Assembly: GCA_965232575.1 (NCBI GenBank) | Contig: CBDDPZ010000007.1 | Coordinates: forward strand, 124,001 to 188,000 | Source: Bin5 sp965232575 | GTDB taxonomy: Bacteria > Chloroflexota > Anaerolineae > Caldilineales > Caldilineaceae | Length of the DNA stretch: 64,000 bases | Direction: 5' to 3' | Part shown: positions 40,453-49,353 of the stretch, in pieces | Position numbering within the stretch: the stretch's first letter is position 1 | How the letters are laid out: every line of letters begins with the position of its first letter | Translations under genes and position numbers: made by a program | Notes under the pieces: generated by a model | Told to the model about the DNA's origin: nothing | The model's database searches: none | What the model saw: only the letters and a program-made list of their open reading frames with translations

Positions 40453-43122
40453 ATGATTCAGAGGGAATTTCCGGGTGCCTGCTGGTGGAGATTCGACTTT
40501 CATACACATACTCCAGCCTCCGAGGATTTTATGAAGGGCAGCGCCCAGAAAGACATAGATGAGATCACACCTGAACACTGGCTGCAAAGATTTATGGAAG
40601 CAGGGATCCACTGCGTAGCGATTACAGATCACAACAGTGGAAGCTGGATAGACATCTTAAAAGAGACTTTAGAAAAACTGGCCTCTTCTAAGAGAAAGCC
40701 TGTCTGGTACCGACCTCTTTACCTATTCCCGGGAGTAGAGATTACTACGAACGACGAGATTCATGTTTTGGCCATATTTGGTAGCGACAAGAATAAGTCT
40801 GATATTGATGGCTTGCTGGGTAAGGTTGAGTGTCAAGGCGGGAGCAATGCTATTTCTACTCAAAGCACTGACGCGATTGTTGACGAAATTGCAAAGAGAG
40901 GCGGCATTGCCATTCCGGCTCACATTGATAGGGCCAAGGGTCTCCTTCAGCTGCCGACAAGAAGACTAGAACGGATATTGAGAAATGAGAACGTTTTTGC
41001 CTGGGAAGTGTGTGATGACCACTGCCAGGATCTACCATTTGCTAAAAACCCAATAATGCAGCCGACTCAAGTTAGAGGTTCAGATACTCACTTCAAGGAT
41101 TTGGTTCCTCACAAATGTCTTGAGGACAGGATTGGCACTTTTTCTTGGGTCAAAATGGATAAACCGTCAATCGAGGGGTTAAGACTCGCACTGATTGATG
41201 GCACAGCTTCAGTTAACCGCGACATGAACGCCCATCCCAATCATCATGCTGACTTTTTTATAAAGAAGCTTGCGATTGATCAGGCAAAATACATTGGACG
41301 CTCCTACTCGCTGGGCTGCCGGTTCAGTCCTTTCCTAACTACAATTATCGGTGGGCGCGGTAGCGGCAAGTCTACATTATTGGAGTTCATGCGACTCGTG
41401 CTGCGGCGCGAGGAAGAGATCCTACCGTCACTGAAGGCGGAAGGCAAGAAGTATTTCAATGTAGGAAATGAAAACTTGCTTGTTGAGAACAGTCAGATTT
41501 CACTGATCTATTGCAAAGGCGATGTGCGATATCGTCTGAACTGGTCAGCCAAAGGAGTTAAGCCTTCCATAGAAGAAAGAAGGAATAGCGAGTGGGTTTC
41601 TATACCAGGGGAAATCAGGTCCCTGTTCCCGGCGTACATCTATAGCCAGAAACAGATCTTTGAATTGGCGAGGGATCCGTCTGCGTTGCTCGACATTATT
41701 GACGAGGCGCCTGATGTTGATTACGCGTCCTTTGAGAAGCAGAGAAGAAATCTGGAGAGTCGTTACAAGTTGATTGAACAGAAAATACAGGAGTTGAATG
41801 AAAGTATAGAACAGGAAAACCGGCTGCGTGGAGAGCATAACGATTTGGCAAGACAGATTGAGCAAATAGAGAGATCCGGACATAAGCAAGTATTGCAGAA
41901 TTACCGAGAGAGACAACAGCAGAAAAATGAAATCAAGAGTATAGAAGACCTCTGGAGAAAGATGAGCGACCAAATCAAGGAACTGCGAGATTCGGTCGCA
42001 CCAGTTCATCTAAATTTGCGATTTTTTGACGGATACGACGAGATGTTATCGGCCCTGAGAACTGCGAACGAGAAGTGGGAAACGATAAATGATAATCTGA
42101 GCGATTTAGCACAAGAAGTTGAAACAGTTCTCTCCCAGTGGGAAGTTGAGAAAAAGAGTGCAGCCTGGATGCGGGCTCTTGAAGCGGACATGAATCAATA
42201 CGATGAATTACGTTCCCAGCTCGCGCAACAAGACATAGACCCAAACAGCTATCCCGCACTCTTAACGCAATACAGAAATCTGCACAGAGAAATACAACAA
42301 ATCGACGCGTATCGAACACGAGTGGAAGAATTGAAGATCGAGAAACAGAAAGTTTACGGAAGCATCGTAAGAAATCGACAAGCACTTACAGAAAGAAGGA
42401 AAGGGTTCTTAGACCGTGTTCTGAAACAGAATTCGTCAGTTAGTATTGAGGCAATGCCCTTTGGTCAGGATTGGGAGGGCATAGAACAGAAGATCCGTAG
42501 CATATTGCAGTGCTCCGAGCGATATAGCAGAGATTTCGAACACTTGATGAATGTCTACGAAAGTAGCTGCGACCAGAAGGTTGAAAGACTCAAACGAACT
42601 ATAGATAGAATTCGAAATGGTGAAGACAGTAGCTGGACGGGTTGGTTTATCAATAGGTTGCGAGCATTACCACAAGAATCCATAAGCGACCTCAAATTAT
42701 GGTTTCCCGAAGATGATTTGAAAATCACCTTTGGCCCCAAAAATCAGCCGCTTGAACAAGGTTCTCCAGGACAGAAGACCGCTGCGTTGCTAGCGTTTAT
42801 ATTGTCTTACGGGAATGAGCCTCTGCTGCTGGATCAACCGGAAGACGACTTGGACAATGAGTTGATTTACGAGTTGATTGTACAGCAATTGCGAGAGACT
42901 AAGAGCCGACGGCAGATAATCGTTGTAACGCATAATGCAAATATTGTTGTCAATGGCGATGCGGAAATGGTTTTGCCGCTTAAGGTAGCAGGAGGAGAAA
43001 CGCATGTGCGACGGGCCGCCAGCATTCAGGACAAGCAAGTCCGCCAGATGATTTGCGATATTCTCGAAGGTGGGCAACAAGCTTTCGAACAACGTTACAG
43101 GCGCATCCACCTGGAGAATTAG
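40453..43122 (+). CDS. PHP-domain/SMC-like ATPase, TrlF/Ppl-type defence protein
   Basis: The protein has 889 residues. Residues 1-250 are a PHP metal-dependent phosphoesterase domain: FDFHTHTPASEDF, CVAITDHNSGSW, LFPGVEITTNDEIHVLAIFG, AIPAHIDRAKG and VRGSDTHF give the His/Asp ligands. An SMC/RecF-like ATPase follows, with Walker A TIIGGRGSGKSTLLEF near residue 300. A long coiled coil rich in Glu, Gln and Arg spans about 425-680. The C-lobe has LEQGSPGQKTAALLAFILSY (signature) and EPLLLDQPEDDLDNELIYEL (Walker B), then IIVVTHNANIVVNGD. This architecture matches TrlF-family ATPases and the single-gene Ppl anti-phage system as I recall them. It sits in a defence island and overlaps functionally with the gene 2 bases downstream. 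The substrate of the PHP domain is unknown. Confidence 0.88.
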   Translation: MIQREFPGACWWRFDFHTHTPASEDFMKGSAQKDIDEITPEHWLQRFMEAGIHCVAITDHNSGSWIDILKETLEKLASSKRKPVWYRPLYLFPGVEITTNDEIHVLAIFGSDKNKSDIDGLLGKVECQGGSNAISTQSTDAIVDEIAKRGGIAIPAHIDRAKGLLQLPTRRLERILRNENVFAWEVCDDHCQDLPFAKNPIMQPTQVRGSDTHFKDLVPHKCLEDRIGTFSWVKMDKPSIEGLRLALIDGTASVNRDMNAHPNHHADFFIKKLAIDQAKYIGRSYSLGCRFSPFLTTIIGGRGSGKSTLLEFMRLVLRREEEILPSLKAEGKKYFNVGNENLLVENSQISLIYCKGDVRYRLNWSAKGVKPSIEERRNSEWVSIPGEIRSLFPAYIYSQKQIFELARDPSALLDIIDEAPDVDYASFEKQRRNLESRYKLIEQKIQELNESIEQENRLRGEHNDLARQIEQIERSGHKQVLQNYRERQQQKNEIKSIEDLWRKMSDQIKELRDSVAPVHLNLRFFDGYDEMLSALRTANEKWETINDNLSDLAQEVETVLSQWEVEKKSAAWMRALEADMNQYDELRSQLAQQDIDPNSYPALLTQYRNLHREIQQIDAYRTRVEELKIEKQKVYGSIVRNRQALTERRKGFLDRVLKQNSSVSIEAMPFGQDWEGIEQKIRSILQCSERYSRDFEHLMNVYESSCDQKVERLKRTIDRIRNGEDSSWTGWFINRLRALPQESISDLKLWFPEDDLKITFGPKNQPLEQGSPGQKTAALLAFILSYGNEPLLLDQPEDDLDNELIYELIVQQLRETKSRRQIIVVTHNANIVVNGDAEMVLPLKVAGGETHVRRAASIQDKQVRQMICDILEGGQQAFEQRYRRIHLEN

Positions 43123-43124
43123 AA

Positions 43125-44345
43125 ATGTATGACAGCCTTACAGAACTTTTGCAAAAGATCCACTCAGGTGAAGACTCAACAATAGAGTTTAAGAGAGAGA
43201 TGCCTCACAGAAGCAGCCTAGCCGAAGAGATAGCTGCATTTGCCAACGCCAGAGGCGGCGTGATACTGATCGGTGTGGATGATCATGGCGATATTGTCGG
43301 TCTTGACCAACACAACCTGGACCAGACCGAAAAGACAGTGGTTGAAGTCTGCCGCGACAGCATCGAACCCCAGGTCTCCATTTTCACTGAAAAGCTGCAG
43401 TTCGATGGGAAAGTCCTTCTCAAAGTCGAAGTCCCACGAAGCCTGTTCGTTCACAAAAGCCCCGGCGGTTACCTGGCACGCCAGGGCAGCAGTAAGCGTG
43501 AGATGCCCACCGATCAGCTAGCGCGACTATTACAAAGCCGTTCACAGGCGCGGATCATTTCTTTTGATGAGCAAGTCGTGCCGAATACCACTAGAACCAC
43601 GCTACAAAAAGACTCTTATCAGCGGTTTATCAGAGAAGGAGCTACCGAAGACGAGGTCGAAGACCTGCTGCAGAAGAGGCGCCTGCTCGTCAGGGACGGG
43701 CCGGTGTACCGCGCTTCCGTCGCCGGTCTGTTGATGTGCCATGACAGGCCCGATGACTTTCTCTATAACAGTTTCATTCAGGCCGTCTTCTATCGCGGCA
43801 GAACAAAGGACGCGAACTATCAGATCGACGCCAAGGATTTCAGAGGACCCTTGGACCGGCAGATCATGGACGCCTACAAGTTCGTCGAAAGATACAATCA
43901 GGTGTCCGCTCGCAAGGATGTCGGTCGTACGGAACGCTCGCAATACAGTATGAGAGCCGTCTTTGAAGCCCTCGTAAATGCCGTCGTTCATAGAGATTAC
44001 TCAAGAACCGCCTCGAAAATCCGCCTCTTCATGTTCGCCGACAGACTGGAATTGAGTTCTCCGGGCGCGCTGGCCAACACACTGACCGTCGAACGGCTGC
44101 GATATGGCCAGGCAACCCGCAATGAACTCCTGGCTCGCCTACTGTCTGAATTAACAGTTGAAGACATCGTTGGCAGACAGGTAGCCAGACGGTATTTCCT
44201 GGAACGGCGAGGAGAAGGTGTGGGTATAATTCTCGACGAAAGCGCGGCCCTGAGCGATAGAGAACCCGTGTATGAACTGTTCGACGATGAATTGCGCCTC
44301 ACGATTTTCGCTGCAAAGTCCCTGCAGGAAGAGCAAGAACTGTAA
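43125..44345 (+). CDS. AlbA_2 (Schlafen-like) and HATPase-domain protein
   Basis: The protein has 406 residues from ATG 43125, with GGAG inside the end of the preceding gene. Residues 15-130 are an AlbA_2 (Schlafen AlbA) domain: EDSTIEFKREMP, AEEIAAFANARGGVILIGVD. The middle is a winged-helix-like part. Residues about 290-350 are a GHKL-type ATP-binding lobe: MRAVFEALVNAVVHRDYSRT and LFMFADRLELSSPGAL. The arrangement is that of COG2865-like putative transcriptional regulators. AlbA_2 can bind or cut RNA in Schlafens, but the nuclease residues cannot be confirmed here. The two-base spacing to the PHP-ATPase gene implies a two-gene unit; it may regulate or assist that protein. Confidence 0.85.
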   Translation: MYDSLTELLQKIHSGEDSTIEFKREMPHRSSLAEEIAAFANARGGVILIGVDDHGDIVGLDQHNLDQTEKTVVEVCRDSIEPQVSIFTEKLQFDGKVLLKVEVPRSLFVHKSPGGYLARQGSSKREMPTDQLARLLQSRSQARIISFDEQVVPNTTRTTLQKDSYQRFIREGATEDEVEDLLQKRRLLVRDGPVYRASVAGLLMCHDRPDDFLYNSFIQAVFYRGRTKDANYQIDAKDFRGPLDRQIMDAYKFVERYNQVSARKDVGRTERSQYSMRAVFEALVNAVVHRDYSRTASKIRLFMFADRLELSSPGALANTLTVERLRYGQATRNELLARLLSELTVEDIVGRQVARRYFLERRGEGVGIILDESAALSDREPVYELFDDELRLTIFAAKSLQEEQEL

Positions 44346-44442
44346 CCCTGAGGTTCGACATATCTACCGCCTCCAATCATTCTGTCCATTCAAACATCAA
44401 GGTCTCCAAACCACCGGCCTTAAACACGCCCGTACTTACGCG

Positions 44443-44482
44443 GCAGTTCACTAAAAACTAGAAACCGACTACTAAAAACTGC
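44443..44482 (+). repeat. Leader repeat, copy 1, before an enolase-family gene
   Basis: The segment begins GCAGTT and ends AACTGC, forming an inverted pair. Between them ACTAAAAAC occurs twice with a GACT link. The same segment, 7 bases shorter, is at 45728-45760 before the duplicated gene. It lies 17 bases before the start codon of the gene at 44500. Confidence 0.7.
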
Positions 44483-44499
44483 ATTTCCGGAGCCTCACA

Positions 44500-45636
44500 A
44501 TGAAAATCACCGACGTCAAACTCCACACCCTCGAACACCCAACCCTGACCCAAAGCCGCCACCGCCTCATACAGGTCCCCGGCCTGCGCCGCATTCAGTA
44601 CACGCACACCGGCCTGCTCACCGACACGCCCGTGCAAACGCACATCCTGGAAGTGGAAACCGGCGAGGGCGTCACCGGCCGCATCGCCCCCACCTCCATC
44701 AACAAATATCAGCTCGACATCCTCAAGACCCACGCCATCGGCGAAAGCCCCTTCGCCCGCGAACGGCTCTTCCAGATGCTGCACAAAGGCACCCGCTGGG
44801 TCTACCAGGAGCCCGGCTGGTTCGGCGAGTTCGACAACTGCCTCTGGGACATCTTCGGCAAGACCGCCGGTCTGCCCGTCTACGCGCTCATCGGCCGCGT
44901 GCGCGATCGCCTGCCCGTATATCTCACCGCCGGCGACATGGAGCTGCAGGGCTATCTCGACCACATTGACGGCGGCCGCACCTTCGGCGTCAACGCCTAC
45001 AAACTGCACACTTACAAGGGCGGCAAGGCCGACATCCCCCTCCTGACCGACGTGCGCAAAGCCGTCGGCGATGACTACGACCTGCTCAACGATCCCGTCT
45101 GCTCCTACAACCTGCGCGAAGCCATCGAAGTGGGCAGGGCAATGGAGGAGCTCGACTACATCTGGCTCGAAGAGCCGATGCACGAGCAGAAGATGAACCA
45201 GTACCAGGAGCTCTGCAGCACGCTCACCATCCCCATCATGGCCACCGAGCGTCTCATGCACGACATGGACATCACCGCCCAGTGGCTGATTCAGGGCGCC
45301 ACCGACCGCCTGCGCGCCCGCGCCACCTTCGGCCTCACCCAGGTCCTCAAACTGGCCCATTTCGCCGAGCTCCACGGCGCCAACGTGGAGATGAACGGGC
45401 CGGGCGGCCTCTACGGGCTCGTCCATGCCCATGCCGGCTGCTGCATCGACAACACCGATTTCTACGAGCTTCTCGGCCCGGCCGACCCCCGCCGCCTGCG
45501 CGCCGAAGGCGAGGAGTGGGGCCTGCTCAACGCCCCCCTCATCGAAGACGGCCACATCGCCCCGCCCGACGGCCCCGGCTGGGGCGCAGTCTGGGACGAA
45601 GAGCGCGTCCGCTCACTCACCGTCGCCACTGACTGA
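44500..45636 (+). CDS. Enolase-superfamily enzyme, tandem copy A
   Basis: The 378-residue mandelate-racemase-family protein has VNAYKLHTYKGG with K-x-H in place of the usual K-x-K. LLNDPVCSY, WLEEPMHE and MATERLMHD give the three metal ligands, and GLVHAHAGCCIDNTDFYE a candidate catalytic His. N-terminal domain features such as WVYQEPGWFGEFDNCLWD cap the active site. The K-x-H motif places it away from mandelate racemase itself and nearer to acid-sugar dehydratases. Copy B at 45768 differs at a minority of positions. The substrate is unknown. Confidence 0.85.
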   Translation: MKITDVKLHTLEHPTLTQSRHRLIQVPGLRRIQYTHTGLLTDTPVQTHILEVETGEGVTGRIAPTSINKYQLDILKTHAIGESPFARERLFQMLHKGTRWVYQEPGWFGEFDNCLWDIFGKTAGLPVYALIGRVRDRLPVYLTAGDMELQGYLDHIDGGRTFGVNAYKLHTYKGGKADIPLLTDVRKAVGDDYDLLNDPVCSYNLREAIEVGRAMEELDYIWLEEPMHEQKMNQYQELCSTLTIPIMATERLMHDMDITAQWLIQGATDRLRARATFGLTQVLKLAHFAELHGANVEMNGPGGLYGLVHAHAGCCIDNTDFYELLGPADPRRLRAEGEEWGLLNAPLIEDGHIAPPDGPGWGAVWDEERVRSLTVATD

Positions 45637-45727
45637 AAGATGTAAACGCCGGGCATTGAAATAACCGGACCGCTCACCTGATCTGCGTTCCCGCCAAGCG
45701 CAATCGCAAAAAGCGCGCCCAAGCGCC

Positions 45728-45760
45728 GCAGTTCACTAAAAACCGACTACTAAAAACTGC
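45728..45760 (+). repeat. Leader repeat, copy 2
   Basis: This is the same GCAGTT...ACTAAAAAC...ACTAAAAACTGC segment as at 44443-44482, lacking one 7-base piece. It lies 7 bases before the start codon of copy B, so the duplication unit included the leader. Confidence 0.7.
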
Positions 45761-45767
45761 CTCTTCC

Positions 45768-46904
45768 ATGAAAATCACCGACATCAAACGCCACACTCTC
45801 CAACACCCAACCCTCACCCAGGACAGCTACCGCCTCAAACAGGCGCCCGGCCTGCGCCGCATCCAGTACACCCATACCCCCTTGCCCGCCGACACCCCCA
45901 CGCAGATGCAAATCCTCGACGTGGAAACCGACCAGGGCATCACCGGCCGCATCGCCCCTACCTCCATCACCAAGGCCCAGCTCGACATCCTCAAGACCCA
46001 CGCCATCGGCGAAAGCCCGTTCGCCCGCGAACGGCTCTTCCAGATGCTGCATAAAGGCACGCGCTGGGTCTACCAGGAGCCCGGCTGGTTCGGCGAGTTC
46101 GACAACTGCCTCTGGGACATCTTCGGCAAGACCGCCGGTCTGCCCGTCTACGCGCTCATCGGCCGCGTGCGCGACCGTCTGCCCGTATATCTCACCGACC
46201 ACGAGCTGACCCCGCAGGGCTATCTCGACCAAATCGAAGCCGGCCGTACCTTCGGCGTCAACGCCTACAAACTACACACCTACAGGGGCGGCAAGAAAGA
46301 CATTCCCCTGCTGACCGAAGTCCGCAAAGCGGTAGGCGATGACTTCGACCTGCTCAACGATCCCGTCTGCTCTTACAGCCTGCGCGAAGCAATCGAAGTG
46401 GGAAGGGCAATGGAGGAGTTGAACTACGTCTGGCTCGAAGAGCCAATGCACGAACAGAAGATGAACCAGTACCAGGAGCTCTGCCGCACGCTCACCATTC
46501 CCATCATGGCCACCGAACGGCTCTGCCACGACATGGACCTCTCCGCCCAGTGGTTGATCCAGGGCGCCACCGACCGCCTGCGCGCACGCACCAACCATGG
46601 GCTTACCCAGGTCCTCAAACTGGCCCGATTCGCCGAACTGCACGGCACAAACGTCGAGCTCCACGGTCCCGGCAGCCTCTACGGGCTCGGACATGCCCAC
46701 GCCGGCTGCTGCATCGACAACACCGACTTTTTCGAATTCTTTGGCGGATCCGGCCCCCGCGACCTGCGCGCCGAAGGCGAGGAGTGGGGCCTCCTCACCG
46801 CCCCCCTGATCGAAGACGGCCACATCGCCCCGCCCGACGGCCCCGGCTGGGGCGCCGTCTGGGACGAAGATCGCGTCCGCTCACTAACTGTGGCCACCGA
46901 CTGA
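45768..46904 (+). CDS. Enolase-superfamily enzyme, tandem copy B
   Basis: The 378-residue protein is a tandem duplicate of copy A with the same K-x-H (VNAYKLHTYRGG), metal ligands (LLNDPVCSY, WLEEPMHE, MATERLCHD) and His loop (GLGHAHAGCCIDNTDFFE). Differences cluster in the cap domain (QMQILDVETDQG; LTDHELTPQGYLDQI) and in the C-terminal loop (GGSGPRD for GPADPRR). Those are the parts that set substrate choice in this superfamily. No Shine-Dalgarno sequence is obvious; the ATG is kept from copy A by alignment. Confidence 0.85.
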   Translation: MKITDIKRHTLQHPTLTQDSYRLKQAPGLRRIQYTHTPLPADTPTQMQILDVETDQGITGRIAPTSITKAQLDILKTHAIGESPFARERLFQMLHKGTRWVYQEPGWFGEFDNCLWDIFGKTAGLPVYALIGRVRDRLPVYLTDHELTPQGYLDQIEAGRTFGVNAYKLHTYRGGKKDIPLLTEVRKAVGDDFDLLNDPVCSYSLREAIEVGRAMEELNYVWLEEPMHEQKMNQYQELCRTLTIPIMATERLCHDMDLSAQWLIQGATDRLRARTNHGLTQVLKLARFAELHGTNVELHGPGSLYGLGHAHAGCCIDNTDFFEFFGGSGPRDLRAEGEEWGLLTAPLIEDGHIAPPDGPGWGAVWDEDRVRSLTVATD

Positions 46905-46939
46905 GCGGTGCGAATGCAGAGCAATCAATAGGCGCGCGT

Positions 46940-47152
46940 ATGCGAAGAATGCCTGCTGAACGGCTGGGCAAACGGGAAAACCTGGACAGATCGTACGATT
47001 TACGCTTCTGGCAGGCGCAAACGCCCCAAGCGCGTCTGAACGCGACCTGGGATCTGATCCTTCACTTCGCCAAAGTCAAGGGTCTTGACGCCCGCCAACT
47101 CCGATTGAAAAGATCAGTTGAGAGATATGGACGTCAGAGGAGAAACACTTAA
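46940..47152 (+). CDS. Small protein of unknown function
   Basis: The 70-residue frame starts at ATG 46940, with a second ATG at 46949. It contains DLRFWQAQTPQARLNATWDL and KGLDARQLRLKRSVERYGRQ. The FWQ(A/R)Q...W and QLRL(K/Q)RSVER pattern is one that I have seen in small proteins of Chloroflexota and Cyanobacteria, often near nucleotidyltransferases or toxin-antitoxin genes. No partner is adjacent here. It follows enolase copy B by 35 bases and ends just before a 12-bp hairpin. Confidence 0.6.
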   Translation: MRRMPAERLGKRENLDRSYDLRFWQAQTPQARLNATWDLILHFAKVKGLDARQLRLKRSVERYGRQRRNT

Positions 47153-47160
47153 CCTCAAAT

Positions 47161-47192
47161 GTGTCCCTGCATAATCCACGATGCAGGGACAC
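47161..47192. terminator. Strong hairpin between convergent genes
   Basis: The 12-bp perfect arms GTGTCCCTGCAT and ATGCAGGGACAC flank an 8-base loop. It lies between the plus-strand small gene and the minus-strand oxidoreductase, so it could end both transcripts. There is no U-run, so it is a weak intrinsic terminator at best. Confidence 0.5.
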
Positions 47193-47266
47193 CAGCAGAA
47201 CCATGCTGGCGCTCCGTCCGACCTTCCACCAGCTTACATAGCCCTACCACAGCAACGCAATCCAAC

Positions 47267-48160
47267 CTACCCACTCAAATGCGGCAGCACAGTCGCCGCA
47301 AACAAATAGGACCCCTCAACCCGCGGCGAATCCGCGATATTCACCGTAATCCGCTCCGCCCCCTGCTCCACAATCCGCAACAGCGCCTCCGTCACCTGCG
47401 CCGGCGTACCCTCAATCGTGCCCTCGCCCGAAGGCCGCACCTCCGGGTCCTCTCGCAGCCGCTGCAACTCACTTTCATTCTCAGCGATCAACACACTCAC
47501 GTGCATCACCTGCAATATCTCGTCGTACTCCCGCCCCACCGCACGGCAATGCTCCTTCAGCACCGACTGCTTGTGCGCATACGTCTCCACGTCCGAGCAC
47601 ACCCAGTTCCACCAGTCCGCATGCTCCGCCACCACCCGCAGCAGATACCTCTCCCCGCCGCCGCCCACCATGATCGGCGGTACAATTTCCGGCTTCGGCT
47701 CGCAATACCCGTTCTCCAGCTGGTAATGCTTGCCCGCAAAATTCACCGGCGTATCCGTCCACATCACCCGCAAAATCTGGATCGCCTCCGCCAGCTGCTC
47801 AATTCGCGCCCGCGCCCGCGGGAACGGCCAGCCGTACCCCAAGTACTCCTCCTCATTCCAGCCCGCGCCGATCCCGATCACTACCCGCCCGTCGGAAAAC
47901 GCCTGCGCCGTCGCCGCCATCTTCGCCAGATGCGCAGGATTGCGAAAACTGTTGCACAGCACGTCGTGCCCTACCAGCTTGTCCGGATAGCGCGCCAGCG
48001 CGTACACCGCCATCGTCCAACCCTCCGCCACATTGTGCCCGTTGTACTGCACATGGTCCGGAAACCACAACGAATCGAACGGATGAATGATCTGGTCGAG
48101 ATAGGGAAAGAGTTCCGTCACGTGACGGGACCACGTGTTGATGCCTACACGGACGCCCAT
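47267..48160 (-). CDS. Luciferase-like (LLM class) F420-dependent oxidoreductase
   Basis: The protein has 297 residues from ATG 48158-48160, preceded by GAGGAGGG; the frame extends further upstream but without support. VRVGINTWSRHVTELFPYLD and FDSLWFPDHVQY open the TIM barrel. VIGIGAGWNEEEYLGYGWPF is the signature Gly/Glu loop of this class, and VPPIMVGGGGERYLLRVVAE the phosphate-binding region. These features favour F420 over FMN, but the cofactor is not certain. The substrate is unknown. It is divergent from the cupin gene. Confidence 0.87.
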   Translation of the reverse strand: MGVRVGINTWSRHVTELFPYLDQIIHPFDSLWFPDHVQYNGHNVAEGWTMAVYALARYPDKLVGHDVLCNSFRNPAHLAKMAATAQAFSDGRVVIGIGAGWNEEEYLGYGWPFPRARARIEQLAEAIQILRVMWTDTPVNFAGKHYQLENGYCEPKPEIVPPIMVGGGGERYLLRVVAEHADWWNWVCSDVETYAHKQSVLKEHCRAVGREYDEILQVMHVSVLIAENESELQRLREDPEVRPSGEGTIEGTPAQVTEALLRIVEQGAERITVNIADSPRVEGSYLFAATVLPHLSG

Positions 48161-48402
48161 ACTGCCCTCCTCAGAGATGAATCTCACGCCGCACTGGGCG
48201 CGCGTTGGACCGGGTGAACTAGCCACAGCCGGCAACACTCCTGCCCAACCGGCTTGCATTTCCTATACCATTCAACGACAATCATACCAGAAGCGCCGCA
48301 AATCAGAACGACTCAAATAGCGGCCGCCGCGTCTTCGCCGGCGCCGGGAACGGCCCCCCGAACCGGCCCTTGCCACACCAACCCACCACAGGAGCGAACC
48401 CC

Positions 48403-49047
48403 ATGCCCTTCGAAGTCTATGATTTCCGCGAAGTCAACAAGAACGTACTCACAACCCCGGAAATCCGCGCCCGCCTCTATCACATGGAACCGGGCCAGGT
48501 CGACAGACTCCACAGCCACGACCTCGGCCACGAAATCTTCCTCATCCTCGAAGGCAAGGCCGAATTCATGATAGCCGGCCACACTGAAGTGCTCGAAGCC
48601 GGCCAGCTGTGCATCGCCCTCGCCGACGAAATCCACCAGGTGCGCAACCTGCTCCCCGACCGCCGCACCGTCATGTTCCTGTCCGTGACCCCCCACATCC
48701 AGCCCACCCACACCGGCCGCGACCCCGACGGCTACGTCCATCCGCCCCAATTTCGTTCCAACAGCTTCTACGACGACGTCGACGACACCGGCCCCATCGC
48801 AGACCTCCTCGACGCCTTCGTCAGCGGCGCCGAAGCCCTCGCCGGCGAGGCCCGCCAGGCCGCCGTCGCCCATGCCCGGCAAGCCGAAAACTGGCGCCGG
48901 GCCCACGCCGCCGAAGACCGGGACGCAACCGTAGCCGCCCGCAACGCCATGTGGAACGCCGTCCGCAGCCTCCACACCAACCTCTTCAAACTCGACCTGA
49001 CCTGGAACAGGCTCGCCCCAAGAGCCGGCGAAAACACCGATAGCTGA
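48403..49047 (+). CDS. Cupin-domain protein
   Basis: The protein has 214 residues from ATG 48403, with GGAG 8 bases upstream. The cupin motif 1 reads HSHDLGHEIFLILEGKAEFM, with the His, His and Glu metal ligands. LEAGQLCIALADEIHQVRNL is motif 2 with its His. The C-terminal 90 residues are helical and Ala/Arg-rich (EARQAAVAHARQAENWRRAH) with no known domain. Such proteins can be dioxygenases, isomerases or binding proteins. It is probably cytoplasmic. Confidence 0.82.
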   Translation: MPFEVYDFREVNKNVLTTPEIRARLYHMEPGQVDRLHSHDLGHEIFLILEGKAEFMIAGHTEVLEAGQLCIALADEIHQVRNLLPDRRTVMFLSVTPHIQPTHTGRDPDGYVHPPQFRSNSFYDDVDDTGPIADLLDAFVSGAEALAGEARQAAVAHARQAENWRRAHAAEDRDATVAARNAMWNAVRSLHTNLFKLDLTWNRLAPRAGENTDS

Positions 49048-49353
49048 CCCCTTCCCCCTCATCAGGCACTTGCACCATCGCCTCTGCCTCCTGCGCATGG
49101 GACCGTCACCTCGCCCCTGTATGCCTTCGCCTCTTCCCGATTCATTTTGCTCCCCCCTTATCTTCTCTCTTCTCCTACCTCAAGTCTACCTCCCTTTCGC
49201 CTCCCAAAAAATCTGGAATGCACCCCTGGCATAACGCCTTGCCGGTGAAAGGCGAGACGTTAAAGCGAAGCGCCCGCGTGTAGAAAGCGGACGCTTTCGA
49301 GACGTCTTACCTGGCGGACTTCATCTACGAACTGGTGCGAGGGTCAACTGCTC
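49048..49353. other. Intergenic region upstream of the IS remnant, no gene
   Basis: The first 170 bases are unusually pyrimidine-rich (CT runs to 49210). The remainder (49210-49353) looks like non-coding or decayed sequence leading into the transposase frame. I found no left inverted repeat matching the right end of the element. Confidence 0.4.

Noticed and set aside
49045..49058. TGACCCCTTCCCCC as a possible left end of the IS3 remnant
   Set aside because: It matches TGACCTGCCCCC poorly and falls on the cupin stop codon in a CT-rich tract.
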